Shown: positions 19,051 through 28,738 of the stretch, piece after piece
Layout of the letters: each line of letters starts with the position of its first letter
How positions within the stretch are numbered: the stretch's first letter is position 1
Program-made: the position numbers and the translations under genes
Notes under the pieces: generated by a model
What the model saw: the letters and a program-made list of their open reading frames with translations, nothing else
Databases searched by the model: none
Told to the model about the DNA's origin: nothing
Assembly (NCBI RefSeq): GCF_018847975.1
Contig: NZ_CP072597.1
Span: 3,201,001-3,265,000 of the forward strand
Reading direction: 5' to 3'
DNA length: 64,000 bases
From: Lysobacter sp. K5869
GTDB lineage: Bacteria > Pseudomonadota > Gammaproteobacteria > Xanthomonadales > Xanthomonadaceae

Positions 19051-21579
19051 ATGATCGCTCGCCCGCTGGGCCGCAAGGCCCTGTCGTTCGCCGTCGCCCT
19101 GAGCCTGGCCGCGTCCGCCGCCGCGCAGGCGCAACCGTCCGCGCCTGCGCCGGCGCAGGAGGAAGAGGCCAAGACCCTGGCCGGTCTCACCGTCACCGCG
19201 CAAAAACGCGAGGAGGCGATGCAGGACGTGCCGATCTCGATCACCGCCTTGCCCGAGCAACTGCTGCGCGACACCGGCGTGCGCGACATCAAGGACGTGC
19301 AACTGCTGGTGCCCGGCCTGACCGTCACCAGCACCCAGAGCGAAGTGCAGACGGTGGCGCGCATCCGCGGCATCGGCACGGTCGGCGACAACGCCGGCCT
19401 GGAATCCTCGGTCGGCGTGGTCATCGACGGCGTCTACCGTCCGCGCAACGGCGTGGGCTTCGGCGATCTGGGCGAGATCGAGCGGATCGAAGTGCTCAAG
19501 GGGCCGCAAGGCACGGTGTTCGGCAAGAACACCTCGGCCGGCGTCATCAACGTCATCACCCGCCGCCCCGACTACGACACCACGGCCGAGGGCGAGCTGA
19601 CCTTCGGCAACTACGGCGCGCTCGGCGCGGCCGGTTCGTTCAACACGCCGATCGGCGAGCACGCCGCGTTCCGCGTCTACGGCGCCAAGCGCAAGCGCGA
19701 CGGCTTCGTCGACGTGGAAACCGGCCGCGGCCCGCGCGCCGAACGCGAGGACGGCGACCAGAACTTCCACACCTTGCGCGGCCAGTTGCTGTTCGAGCCG
19801 ACCGAGAACCTCGACATCAACCTGATCGCCGACTTCACCAGCCGCGAGGAGAACTGCTGCGTCGGCCTGACCACGGTGCGCGGGCCGACCGCGGCGATCA
19901 TCAACGCGCTCGCCGGCGGCACCGGCGTGGCGCCGGTCGCCGATCCGTTCGCGCGGCGCGCCTGGAGCAACCGGCCGACCACGCAGGACATCAAGGACAA
20001 GGGCGTTTCCGCCGAGATCAACTGGATCACCCCGTGGTTCGGCGGCGCCACCCTGACCTCGATCACCGCCGCGCGCGACTGGCAGGCGATCAACGGCCTG
20101 GACTTCGATTTCTCCACCGCCGACATGATCTACCGCAATCCGAACGAGGACGAGTCGTTCACCGGCTTCAAGCAGTTCAGCCAGGAATTCCGCCTGACCG
20201 GCGCGACCAACAAAGTCGATTGGATGGTCGGCTTGTTCTATTCCGACGAAGACCTCAAGCGCCACGATTCCTACAGCCTGGGCGCGGCCTACGAGCCGTA
20301 TCTGTCGACCGCGGTGCTGAGCCAGATCGCCGCGCGCTTCCCGGCCGGCGTGGTCAACACCGCGAATGCCGCGACCTTTCTCTCGCAAGCCACCGGCCGC
20401 CCGTTCGGCAGCAGCTTCGGCGGGCTCGGCGCGCTCGACCGCTATCAGCAGAACAGCAAGAGCGTCGCGCTGTTCACCAACAACACCTGGCACGCCACCG
20501 ACAAACTCGATCTCACCTTGGGCCTGCGCTACACCAAGGAGAACAAGGAACTCGATTCGGTCTACAGCAATCCCAATGGCGGGTTAGGTTGCGGCGCGGG
20601 CTTGGCCAATCCGCAGCGGGTCGGGCAGGCGTTGGCCGCGCGCGGCGTGCCGCTGGCGGCGGTGAACGCGTTGGTGCCGCAGGTGATCGGTTTCATGTGC
20701 TTGCCCTGGGCCAACCGTTTGCACGACGGGCGGATCACCAACCAAGAGCGCGACGAGAAAGAATGGTCGGGCACGATCAAGGCCGCGTACCGCTGGAACG
20801 AGCACGTGATGGGCTACGCCTCGGCCGCGCGCGGCTACAAGGCTGGCGGCTTCAACCTCGACCGCGTGCAGTCCTCGAACGGTTTGTCCGCGGGCACGGC
20901 CGGCATCACGCCGGTCAACGACACTTCGTTCCCCGGCGAGTTCGTCGACAGCTTCGAGCTCGGCGCCAAGACCACCTGGGCCGGCGGCAACCTGCTGCTC
21001 AACGCGACCTTGTTCCATCAGACCTACAGCGATTTCCAGCTCAACAGCTTCCTCGGCACCAGCTTCGTGGTGCGCTCGATTCCCGAAGTGAAGTCCCAGG
21101 GCATCGACACCGAAGTGCTGTGGCAGACCGGCATCAAGGGGCTGATGCTGCAGGGCGGCTTGATGTACACCGACACCAAGTACGGCAAGGACCCGCTGCC
21201 CGACGCGGATCTGGCCAAGCTGCCCGGCGCGCGCGCCAGCTTCGCGCCGCTGTGGTCGGCCTCAGCCGCGGTGACCTACCAGTGGGACTTCGGCCCCGAG
21301 CTGATCGGCCGCTTCAACATCGGCGCCAAGTATTCCTCCGACTACAACACCGGCTCCGACCTCGACCCGGAAAAGGCGCAGGACGCCTACACCGTGGTCA
21401 ACGCGCGCCTGGGCATCGGCGCCAAGAGCCGGCGCTGGATGGTCGAGGCCTGGGCGATGAACCTGTTCGACGAGGAATACAAGCAAGTCGGCTTCGACGC
21501 GCCGCTGCAGACCGGCTCGTGGAACGCCTTCCTCGGCGCGCCGCGCACCTACGGCGTGACCTTGCGGGTGATGTACTGA
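19051..21579 (+). CDS. TonB-dependent outer membrane receptor
   Basis: This 842-residue outer membrane receptor uses TonB energy to move a ligand into the periplasm. It has a signal peptide (residues 1-27, ending AAAQAQ) and a TonB-box-like segment (LTVTAQKR). The plug domain includes the family signatures VPISITALPEQLL and KGPQGTVFGKNTSAGVINVITRRP. The barrel closes with an aromatic residue near the C-terminus (GVTLRVMY). The start ATG follows AGAGGGG. It is transcribed in line with fpr and arginase, 561 bp downstream, and comparable receptor genes accompany HSAF loci. The ligand is unknown, and no siderophore synthesis gene is near it. A role in uptake or sensing of the tetramate is possible but is only inference. 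Confidence 0.92.
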   Translation: MIARPLGRKALSFAVALSLAASAAAQAQPSAPAPAQEEEAKTLAGLTVTAQKREEAMQDVPISITALPEQLLRDTGVRDIKDVQLLVPGLTVTSTQSEVQTVARIRGIGTVGDNAGLESSVGVVIDGVYRPRNGVGFGDLGEIERIEVLKGPQGTVFGKNTSAGVINVITRRPDYDTTAEGELTFGNYGALGAAGSFNTPIGEHAAFRVYGAKRKRDGFVDVETGRGPRAEREDGDQNFHTLRGQLLFEPTENLDINLIADFTSREENCCVGLTTVRGPTAAIINALAGGTGVAPVADPFARRAWSNRPTTQDIKDKGVSAEINWITPWFGGATLTSITAARDWQAINGLDFDFSTADMIYRNPNEDESFTGFKQFSQEFRLTGATNKVDWMVGLFYSDEDLKRHDSYSLGAAYEPYLSTAVLSQIAARFPAGVVNTANAATFLSQATGRPFGSSFGGLGALDRYQQNSKSVALFTNNTWHATDKLDLTLGLRYTKENKELDSVYSNPNGGLGCGAGLANPQRVGQALAARGVPLAAVNALVPQVIGFMCLPWANRLHDGRITNQERDEKEWSGTIKAAYRWNEHVMGYASAARGYKAGGFNLDRVQSSNGLSAGTAGITPVNDTSFPGEFVDSFELGAKTTWAGGNLLLNATLFHQTYSDFQLNSFLGTSFVVRSIPEVKSQGIDTEVLWQTGIKGLMLQGGLMYTDTKYGKDPLPDADLAKLPGARASFAPLWSASAAVTYQWDFGPELIGRFNIGAKYSSDYNTGSDLDPEKAQDAYTVVNARLGIGAKSRRWMVEAWAMNLFDEEYKQVGFDAPLQTGSWNAFLGAPRTYGVTLRVMY

Positions 21580-21646
21580 GGATCGCCGCGGGCGAGGGCG
21601 GTCGCGCGCGCTGCGCGCGGCCGCGCCGAAACCTGCGCGCGGGCCG

Positions 21647-21974
21647 TGTAGGAGCGACGCGGCCAGCGCGAATGCCGAGGCGATCGGTGCGGGCGGCGCA
21701 CGGTCCGCACCGACCTCATCGTCGCGCCGAGAGCGGCCGCTGCGCGGTCGCGGCTCGCGCCGCTCCTACAGGACAGATCGCCACCCTCCGCAGCCCCCTG
21801 TAGGAGCGGCGCAAGCCGCGACGCGGCCACCGCGGACGCCGAGACAACCGGCGCAGTCGACGCACGATCCGCACCGACCTCGTCGTCGCGCCGCGAGCAG
21901 CCACGCCGATCGCGGCTCACGCCGCTCCTACCGCACAGATCGCCGCCTGTAGGAGCGGCGTAAGCCGCGACGCG
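21647..21974. repeat. REP-like element array, period about 150 bp
   Basis: Forward elements (core TGTAGGAGC) start at 21647 (degenerate), 21799 and 21948, and inverted elements lie at 21746-21770 and 21908-21932. Each full element folds as a short hairpin (GCGGC-tetraloop-GCCGC). The regular 149-152 bp spacing suggests tandem duplication of a forward/inverted pair. The gap between the receptor and the next gene (21580-22261) holds nothing else that I recognise. Confidence 0.8.
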
Positions 21975-22261
21975 GTACCCCAACCGCCGATACCCCCGCC
22001 GTCGCCGAACAACTCGTCGCCGGCACCCGCACCGCGCCTCCAACCCAGCGCAACCAATCGCACTGACATAAATCACTGGCGCCCCACGCAACCCAATCGC
22101 GCCGCGCCCTCAACGAAAACCCCGCAAAAATCCCGCGATTCCGCAATGACCAGCGGCACATGCCGAACCCCGCGCGCGCGCCTAGCGTGAGCCGCGAATC
22201 CGGCCAGGGAACGGCGCCGCCCGCGAACGCGCCGTTCGCTTCCGTCCCGGAGTGTCCCCGC

Positions 22262-23260
22262 ATGAGCGTTTCCCCGCGTACGCGCGCCTGCCTGTTGAGC
22301 CTGATGTGGCTGTCGGCGCCCGCCGCGTTCGCCGCCACGCCGGACCCGACGCCGACGATCTTCTCCCCCGGCGTTATCTCCGGTCCCGCCCACGACGCCG
22401 CGCCGGCGTTTTCGCCCGACGGCGCCACCGTGTACTTCGGACGGCAAGCGCCCGAAGTCGCCGTCATCATGGAATCCCGTCGCAGCGCGCGCGGTTGGAG
22501 CGAACCGGCGATCGCGTCGTTCTCCGGCGAGTGGACCGACATGGAACCGGCGATGGCGCCCGACGGCTCCTATCTGATCTACGTCTCCAACCGCCCGGCG
22601 CATCCCGGCGAAAAACCGCGCGACGGCCACTACAACGGCAAGACCTGGCCCGGCAAAGGCAGCGCGCTGTGGCGCGTGCGCCGCACCGCGCACGGTTGGA
22701 GCGAACCCGAGCGCCTGCCCGAGCGGATCAACCGCGGCGATTCGGTCTACGCGCCCAGCGTCGCCGCCGACGGCACGCTGTACTTCATGCATCCCAACGC
22801 CAAGACCGGCTATTTCCAGTTGTTCAGCGCGCGCCTGCGCGACGGCGATTACGAAGAGCCGCAGCCGCTGCCGTTCAGCGGCGGCGAACAAAGCGACGTC
22901 GATCCGGCCGTGGCGCCCGACCAATCCTTCCTGATCTTCGGCTCGCGCCGCGCGCCCGCCACCGCCTCGATGGACCTGTTCGTCGCCTTCCGCGACGGCG
23001 AAGGCTGGAGCGCGCCGCAATGGCTCGGCGAGCGCATCAACAGCCCCGGCTCCGACGCCGAACCGCGCCTGAGCCCCGATCTGAGCACGCTCTACTTCAG
23101 CAGCGAACGCAGCGAACCGGTGACGTATCCGCGCACCCGCGAACAGACCCGCGCCGATCTGACCCGCATCCAAACCTGGGACAACGCGCTCTACAACATC
23201 TGGCAAGTTCCGCTGCAGCCGCTGCTGAGTGCGCATCGCCCGGCGACCGCGACGCATTGA
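22262..23260 (+). CDS. Secreted PD40 (TolB-like) beta-propeller protein
   Basis: This 332-residue protein has a signal peptide (MSVSPRTRACLLSLMWLSAP, cleavage after AAFAA). The mature part contains at least five TolB/WD40-like PD40 blades, each with an SPDG-type core: FSPDGATVYF, MAPDGSYLIYVS, VAADGTLYFM, VAPDQSFLIFGSR and LSPDLSTLYFSS. Such proteins are periplasmic or extracellular scaffolds, and no catalytic motif is evident. The start ATG is preceded by GGAG and begins the signal peptide; an upstream frame extension is proline-rich and unlikely. It is isolated between two blocks of REP-like repeats, so its neighbours give no clue to its function. Confidence 0.82.
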   Translation: MSVSPRTRACLLSLMWLSAPAAFAATPDPTPTIFSPGVISGPAHDAAPAFSPDGATVYFGRQAPEVAVIMESRRSARGWSEPAIASFSGEWTDMEPAMAPDGSYLIYVSNRPAHPGEKPRDGHYNGKTWPGKGSALWRVRRTAHGWSEPERLPERINRGDSVYAPSVAADGTLYFMHPNAKTGYFQLFSARLRDGDYEEPQPLPFSGGEQSDVDPAVAPDQSFLIFGSRRAPATASMDLFVAFRDGEGWSAPQWLGERINSPGSDAEPRLSPDLSTLYFSSERSEPVTYPRTREQTRADLTRIQTWDNALYNIWQVPLQPLLSAHRPATATH

Positions 23261-23271
23261 TTCGAGGCGCG

Positions 23272-23765
23272 TGTAGGAGCGGCGTAAGCCGCGACGCGGC
23301 CGCATCGACGGCCGAGGCAATCCATGCAGCCGACGCAACCCCACAAGCCGCTTTCGCCGCGACCTGCCACCCCGCAGTCGCGACTCGCGTCGCTCCTACA
23401 GGCAGATCGCCACCACCCGAAGCCCCTGTAGGAGCGACGCAAGTCGCGACGCGGCGGCATCGACGGCCGAGGCCATCCATGCAGCCGGCGCAACCGCACA
23501 AGCCGCTTTCGCCGCGGTTTGCTACCCCGCGGTCGCGGCTCACGCCGCTCCTACAGCCAGTTCGCAGTCCACCGAAGCCCGTGTAGGAGCGGCGTAAGCC
23601 GCGACGCGGCCGTACCGAATGCCGAGGTCACGCCCGCAACTGACGCAACCGCACAAGCCGCTTTCGCCGCGACCTGCCACCCCGCAGTCGCGACTCGCGT
23701 CGCTCCTACAGGCAGATCGCAACCACCCGAAGCCCCCTGTAGGAGCGACGCAAGTCGCGACACGG
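23272..23765. repeat. REP-like element array, three repeats of about 155 bp plus a partial one
   Basis: Forward elements start at 23272, 23428, 23582 and 23738 (periods 156, 154 and 156 bp), with inverted elements between them (near 23377-23400, 23529-23556 and 23687-23710). The spacers are also repeated: about 119 bp at 23332-23450 is nearly identical to 23642-23761, with a shorter related stretch at 23483-23561. Stem changes are compensated, for example GCGGC/GCCGC in one element and GCGAC/GTCGC in the next. It fills the gap before pncC, and no gene is visible in it. Confidence 0.88.
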
Positions 23766-23879
23766 CACCCCCGACCGCCGAAGCGCCTCCCGCAACCGAC
23801 GCAACCCCCTCCGTACCCAGCAAGCCCGACCGACCCACCCGGCAAAGCCCTCGCCGCCACGCCCGCTATAGTGGCGCCC

Positions 23880-24404
23880 ATGAGCGCCCATACCCCCGCC
23901 ATCGACCCCGCCGACACCACCGACGCCGCGCTGCAGACGCTGGCCGCCCGCATCGGCGAAACCGCCCGCCGCAACCACCACATGCTGGTCACCGCCGAAA
24001 GCTGCACCGGCGGCTGGATCGCCAAGACCCTGACCGACATCGCCGGCTCTTCGGCCTGGTTCGGCTGCGGTCTGGTCGCCTACAGCTACGAAGCCAAGCA
24101 AGCGCTGTTGAGCGTGCGCCCGCAGACCTTGGAACAGCACGGCGCGGTCAGCCGCGAGACCGTGATCGAAATGGTCTCCGGCGCGCTCGCCAACACCGGC
24201 GCGACCTTGGCCGTCGCGGTCACCGGCATCGCCGGCCCCGGCGGCGGCACCGAGGACAAGCCGGTCGGCACGGTGTGGGTCGCGTGGAAGCGCCGCGGCG
24301 GCTACCCGCGCGCCGAAGCCTTCCGTTTCGACGGCGACCGCGAAGCGGTGCGGCGGCAGACCGTCGCGGCGGCGCTGCAAGGGCTGGAAACGCTGGCGTC
24401 CTGA
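23880..24404 (+). CDS. pncC: Nicotinamide-nucleotide amidohydrolase PncC (CinA C-terminal family)
   Basis: This 174-residue single-domain protein deamidates nicotinamide mononucleotide in the pyridine nucleotide salvage cycle. The signatures are AESCTGG at 39-45 and TGIAGPGGGTEDKPVGTVW in the C-terminal half. The fused N-terminal domain of full-length CinA is absent, as in E. coli YgaD/PncC. The ATG chosen lies directly after the repeat array; the frame is open further upstream, but that part is repeat DNA. Placement shortly before lexA-recA is conserved in xanthomonads and echoes the cinA-recA pairing seen in many bacteria. Confidence 0.9.
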   Translation: MSAHTPAIDPADTTDAALQTLAARIGETARRNHHMLVTAESCTGGWIAKTLTDIAGSSAWFGCGLVAYSYEAKQALLSVRPQTLEQHGAVSRETVIEMVSGALANTGATLAVAVTGIAGPGGGTEDKPVGTVWVAWKRRGGYPRAEAFRFDGDREAVRRQTVAAALQGLETLAS

Positions 24405-24495
24405 TCCGTAGCGGGGCAGGGCGGCGATCCGTCCCGCCCCGATTCAACGCGCCCGCTTTCGCTGCCCGCCGACCGCAAGCGGCCGCGCGATCCCC

Positions 24496-24629
24496 TGTAG
24501 GAGCGGCGTGAGCCGCGACCGCGCAGCGACAAGACCGCGACGAACGCGCAACGCAGCGACGACAACGCCGGCGGCCGCCATCGCCTCGGCCGCCGATGCG
24601 GCCGCGTCGCGGCTTACGCCGCTCCTACC
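24496..24629. repeat. REP-like inverted pair
   Basis: A forward element at 24496-24522 and an inverted element at 24604-24629 have the core TGTAGGAGCGGCG and its complement. They occupy the 240-bp space between the convergent genes pncC and the MarR-GNAT gene. The pair could fold as a large stem and may serve both genes as a transcript end. Confidence 0.8.
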
Positions 24630-24644
24630 AGACGCGGCCGCGCC

Positions 24645-25586
24645 TCACTCCAGCGAAAGCTCCCAAATCTGCCCGACCAAATCGTGGCCGAAGCTGTGGT
24701 GCCGGTTCTCTTCCACCAGCACGAACCCGAAGCTCTCGTAGATCCGCCGCGCCGCCAGCAAAATATCGTTGGTCCACAAGCGCATCCGCGGATACCCCGC
24801 CTCGCGCGCGAACGCGATGCAGGTCTCGACCAAACGCCGCCCCACGCCGAGCCCGCGCGCACGCGGATCCACCAGCAAGCAGCGCAACTGCGCGACCCGC
24901 GCGTCGTCGGCGTTGGCGACCACGAACACGCAGCCGACCCGCTCGCCGTCGATCTCAGCGATCCAGCACCGCTCGCGCGCCGGATCGCGGCCGCCGGCGA
25001 ACTGCGCGAACAGCTTCGCCACCAGCGCCTCGAACTCCTGATTCCAGCCGTATTCCTCGGTATACAGCCGCGCGTGGCGCTCGATCGCCCAGCCGATATC
25101 GCCGGTGCCGTGCTCGCGCACGCGCAGCCGCTGCGGCGCGGGCAGCACGTGCGGGGTCAGCGCGCGCTCGGCGTCGGCGATCGCGCGCAGCAGGCGGTCG
25201 CGGTCCAGCGGCGACAGCGCCGCCAGCAGGGTCGCGGTGGCCTCGTGCGAACTGCGGTCGAGCGCGGCGAAGGCGGCGCGGCCCGGCGCGGTCAGGCTCA
25301 GCGCGAAGCTGCGCGCGTCGTGTTCGGAGCGTTGTTTCTCGACCAAGCCGGTCTCGACGAAGCTCTGCACGATCCGGCTCAGATAACCCGGGTCCAACCC
25401 CAGCGTATCGCCGATCTCGCGCGCCGCCACCGGCTCGCGCTGGGCCAGCTCGAACAGCACCCGCGCCTGGGTGAGGGTGTAGGGGCTGTCGAGCAAGTCC
25501 TCGCGCAGTACGTCGATCCGGCGGGTGTAGAAGCGGTTGAAGGCGCGGACGGCATCGACTTGGGCCGGGGCGATCTCGGGCGTCAT
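24645..25586 (-). CDS. MarR-GNAT fusion: winged-helix regulator with acetyltransferase domain
   Basis: This 313-residue protein has two domains. Residues 1-145 form a MarR winged helix (TLTQARVLFELAQREP, then LGLDPGYLSRIVQSF as recognition helix). Residues 160-313 form a GNAT acetyltransferase with the acetyl-CoA loop LVDPRARGLGVGRRLVETC and the late motif ARRIYESFGFV. Such fusions occur widely in proteobacteria, and the acetylated substrate is generally unknown. The gene is divergent from lexA, 119 bp between starts, with a perfect 6-1-6 palindrome in between that may be its operator. Confidence 0.9.
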   Translation of the reverse strand: MTPEIAPAQVDAVRAFNRFYTRRIDVLREDLLDSPYTLTQARVLFELAQREPVAAREIGDTLGLDPGYLSRIVQSFVETGLVEKQRSEHDARSFALSLTAPGRAAFAALDRSSHEATATLLAALSPLDRDRLLRAIADAERALTPHVLPAPQRLRVREHGTGDIGWAIERHARLYTEEYGWNQEFEALVAKLFAQFAGGRDPARERCWIAEIDGERVGCVFVVANADDARVAQLRCLLVDPRARGLGVGRRLVETCIAFAREAGYPRMRLWTNDILLAARRIYESFGFVLVEENRHHSFGHDLVGQIWELSLE

Positions 25587-25634
25587 GAGCGGCGGCTCGC
25601 GAAAAAGGGCGAGCGGGCAGGGTGCGGCAGATAT

Positions 25635-25647
25635 TTGACTTAGTCAA
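25635..25647. promoter_or_regulatory. Palindrome, candidate MarR-type operator
   Basis: TTGACTTAGTCAA is a perfect 6-1-6 inverted repeat 48 bp upstream of the MarR-GNAT start codon. It sits in an AT-rich patch that contrasts with its surroundings. MarR proteins often repress their own promoter through such sites. The half-site TTGACT also resembles a -35 box. Confidence 0.5.
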
Positions 25648-25684
25648 TTAATTCGCGGACGAACGGCCTTGCCCGTCCCGGTTG

Positions 25685-25703
25685 TTAGTAGTAATACTAC
25701 TAA
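25685..25703. promoter_or_regulatory. LexA (SOS) box of the xanthomonad type
   Basis: TTAGTAGTAATACTACTAA is a perfect 9-1-9 palindrome of the type reported as the LexA binding site in Xanthomonas. It ends two bases before the lexA start codon, so bound LexA would cover the ribosome binding region as well as the promoter. Autorepression of lexA is the clear expectation. Confidence 0.9.
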
Positions 25704-25705
25704 CC

Positions 25706-26368
25706 ATGACTCTGACCGACACCCAGCAAGCCATCCTCGCGCTGATCGCGGAACGGATCGACGCCGAGGGTTTCCCGCCGTCGCAGACGGAGATCGCCCG
25801 CGCCTTCGGCTTCAAGGGCGTACGCGCCGCGCAGTACCACCTCGAGGCGCTCGAGGCGGCCGGCGCGATCGAGCGCCTGCCGGGGCGCGCGCGCGGCATC
25901 CGCGTGCTGCAGCCGCCGCCGCAGGCGCAGCGCGAGCTGGGGCTGGTCGCCGCGCCCGCGCAGGCCTTCGACGAGGACGCGCTGCGCCTGCCGGTGCTCG
26001 GCCGGGTCGCCGCCGGCGCGCCGATCGGCTCGGCCGCCGGGATCGAGCCGGACAACTACGTTCTGCTCGACCGCAACATGTTCTTCCCGTCGCCCGACTA
26101 CCTGCTCAAGGTCAAGGGCGACTCGATGCGCGACGAGGGCATCTTCGACGGCGACCTGATCGGCGTACACCGCACCCGCGACGCGCGCTCGGGCCAGATC
26201 GTGGTCGCGCGCATCGACGACGAGATCACCGTCAAGCTGCTGAAGATCGGCAAGGACCGCATCCGCCTGCTGCCGCGCAATCCCGATTACGCGCCGATCG
26301 AAGTGCTGCCCGATCAGGACTTCGCCATCGAAGGCCTGTATTGCGGGCTGGTCCGGCCCAACCGTTGA
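25706..26368 (+). CDS. lexA: LexA, SOS-response transcriptional repressor and autoprotease
   Basis: This 220-residue repressor cleaves itself when stimulated by RecA filaments. The winged-helix DNA-binding domain covers residues 1-70 (PPSQTEIARAFGFKGVRA). The cleavage site is Ala103-Gly104 in VAAGAPIG. The catalytic Ser140 (KGDSMRDEG) and Lys177 (EITVKLL) are present. The start is the ATG that gives MTLTDTQQA: an upstream in-frame start would place eight residues inside the SOS box. No Shine-Dalgarno is visible because the operator occupies that place. It is followed by recA after 272 bp; no second LexA box was seen before recA, so recA may depend partly on read-through. Confidence 0.96.
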   Translation: MTLTDTQQAILALIAERIDAEGFPPSQTEIARAFGFKGVRAAQYHLEALEAAGAIERLPGRARGIRVLQPPPQAQRELGLVAAPAQAFDEDALRLPVLGRVAAGAPIGSAAGIEPDNYVLLDRNMFFPSPDYLLKVKGDSMRDEGIFDGDLIGVHRTRDARSGQIVVARIDDEITVKLLKIGKDRIRLLPRNPDYAPIEVLPDQDFAIEGLYCGLVRPNR

Positions 26369-26640
26369 GCGCCCTCGCCATGGCCAGCGCCCGCTTGTTC
26401 GACCGCTACGGCTCCGCGCGCGACTGCGCCGCGGTGGCGGCCGCCGACGCCGCGCTGCGCGGCCTGGACGAGACGATTTCCGCTGCGCTGGCGCGGGGAA
26501 ATCCGACCCCCGCGCCGGCAACCGCCCGGCAGCGCACGGCCGCTTCGACGGATAATTTGGTTCCCGGCGCCACGATCTCAGCCTCTGCGATACGCGCCCT
26601 CTAACGTATCCCCACCACGACAGACTTAAGGAACACAGCG

Positions 26641-27669
<1,029 letters not shown>

Positions 27670-27703
27670 TCCTCGCCGGGTCGCTTAGCGAATCGTCCTT
27701 GCA

Positions 27704-28738
27704 ATGAGTTCCGATCGGGATGACGGACGGCGTCATGGTGGTGATGCCGGCGGCACGGCCGGGCAGGGTGGCGAGCCCTCGCCCGGCCGTGGAGCGGAGC
27801 GTCTGAACGAACTGCGCGCTCGGATGCGCGCGATCGAAAGCGGGAGCCGGTCCGCCGAGGCGGATCGGCCTTCCCGCGAGTCTTTGTTTTCCGATGCGGC
27901 GGATCGTCCGGGTACTGCATGGGGCGCGGGATCGGGCGAGAGTCCGCCGGATCCAACCGACAGCGAATCCGGGCAGGCGAGCCTGTTCGCGCCTCCCCAA
28001 GCGCACGGCCGCCACGGCGGCGAGCGTCGCGACCACTGCGGCGGCCATGGCGCTCGCAGCGCGCACGGTCGCGAACACAATCGCGACGATCGCGATCGCC
28101 ACCGCGATGGCGGGCGCAATCCTTCGTCGGCCTCGACCGACGACGGCTCCCCACGCGAGGCCGATCCCGGCCTGTTCCCCGCGCAATCTCCGCCCGAATC
28201 CTCATTCGAACACCCGTTCGCCGACGGCGACGGCCACCTGTTCGACCAAAGTACTAGCGGCCCCTCGCGCCGCGAACGCCGCCGCGCGCCGCGCGAGCAA
28301 AGCCCGACCCAGCGCGCGCTCGGCCTGCTGGTCCGGCGCGAGCATTCGCGCAAGGAATTGACCCGCAAACTGACCTCGCGCGGCCTCGAGCGCGAGGCCG
28401 TGACCGAAGCCGTCGACCGCCTCGCCGAAGCCGGCTGGCAGGACGACGCCCGCTTCGCCGAGACCCTGGTCCGCAGCCGCGCCAACAACGGCTACGGCCC
28501 GATGCACATCCGCGCCGAATTGGGCACCCACGGGCTCGACGGCGAGGCCATCGCCGCGGCCATGGACGCCTTCGAAGGCGACTGGCTGGAGAACGCCCGC
28601 GACCTGCTCCGGCGCCGCTTCGGCGAGGACTACGGCGACGACCCGGCGCGGCGCCGAAAAGCCGCCGATCTGCTGATGCGGCGGGGCTTCGAGATGGAAA
28701 CCATTCGCATCGCCAGCCGTTCGTACGCATCGGACTGA
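27704..28738 (+). CDS. recX: RecX, RecA regulator, with long disordered N-terminal extension
   Basis: The C-terminal part (about 202-344) is a complete RecX domain: [20 protein letters not shown], then [20 protein letters not shown] and [14 protein letters not shown]. RecX caps and limits RecA filaments. The N-terminal 200 residues are low-complexity, rich in Gly, Asp, Arg, His and Ser, with two related motifs (ESLFSDA and QASLFAP). RecX proteins are usually about 150-160 residues. No ATG lies close to the domain, and the frame is open throughout, so the extension may be translated. Third-position G/C is lower in the extension than in the domain. A downstream non-ATG start cannot be ruled out. 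The start used has no strong ribosome binding site. Confidence 0.85.
   Translation: MSSDRDDGRRHGGDAGGTAGQGGEPSPGRGAERLNELRARMRAIESGSRSAEADRPSRESLFSDAADRPGTAWGAGSGESPPDPTDSESGQASLFAPPQAHGRHGGERRDHCGGHGARSAHGREHNRDDRDRHRDGGRNPSSASTDDGSPREADPGLFPAQSPPESSFEHPFADGDGHLFDQSTSGPSRRERRRAPREQSPTQRALGLLVRREHSRKELTRKLTSRGLEREAVTEAVDRLAEAGWQDDARFAETLVRSRANNGYGPMHIRAELGTHGLDGEAIAAAMDAFEGDWLENARDLLRRRFGEDYGDDPARRRKAADLLMRRGFEMETIRIASRSYASD

Noticed and set aside
24300..24645. A terminator for pncC formed by the REP-like pair
   Set aside because: No T-run follows either stem, so a terminator role is only possible and it was listed as a repeat.
26380..26604. A 74-codon frame between lexA and recA (MASARLFDRYGSARD)
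   Set aside because: No ribosome binding site, no recognisable family and Ala-rich composition. It might be a remnant or a true small protein, but support is too weak.
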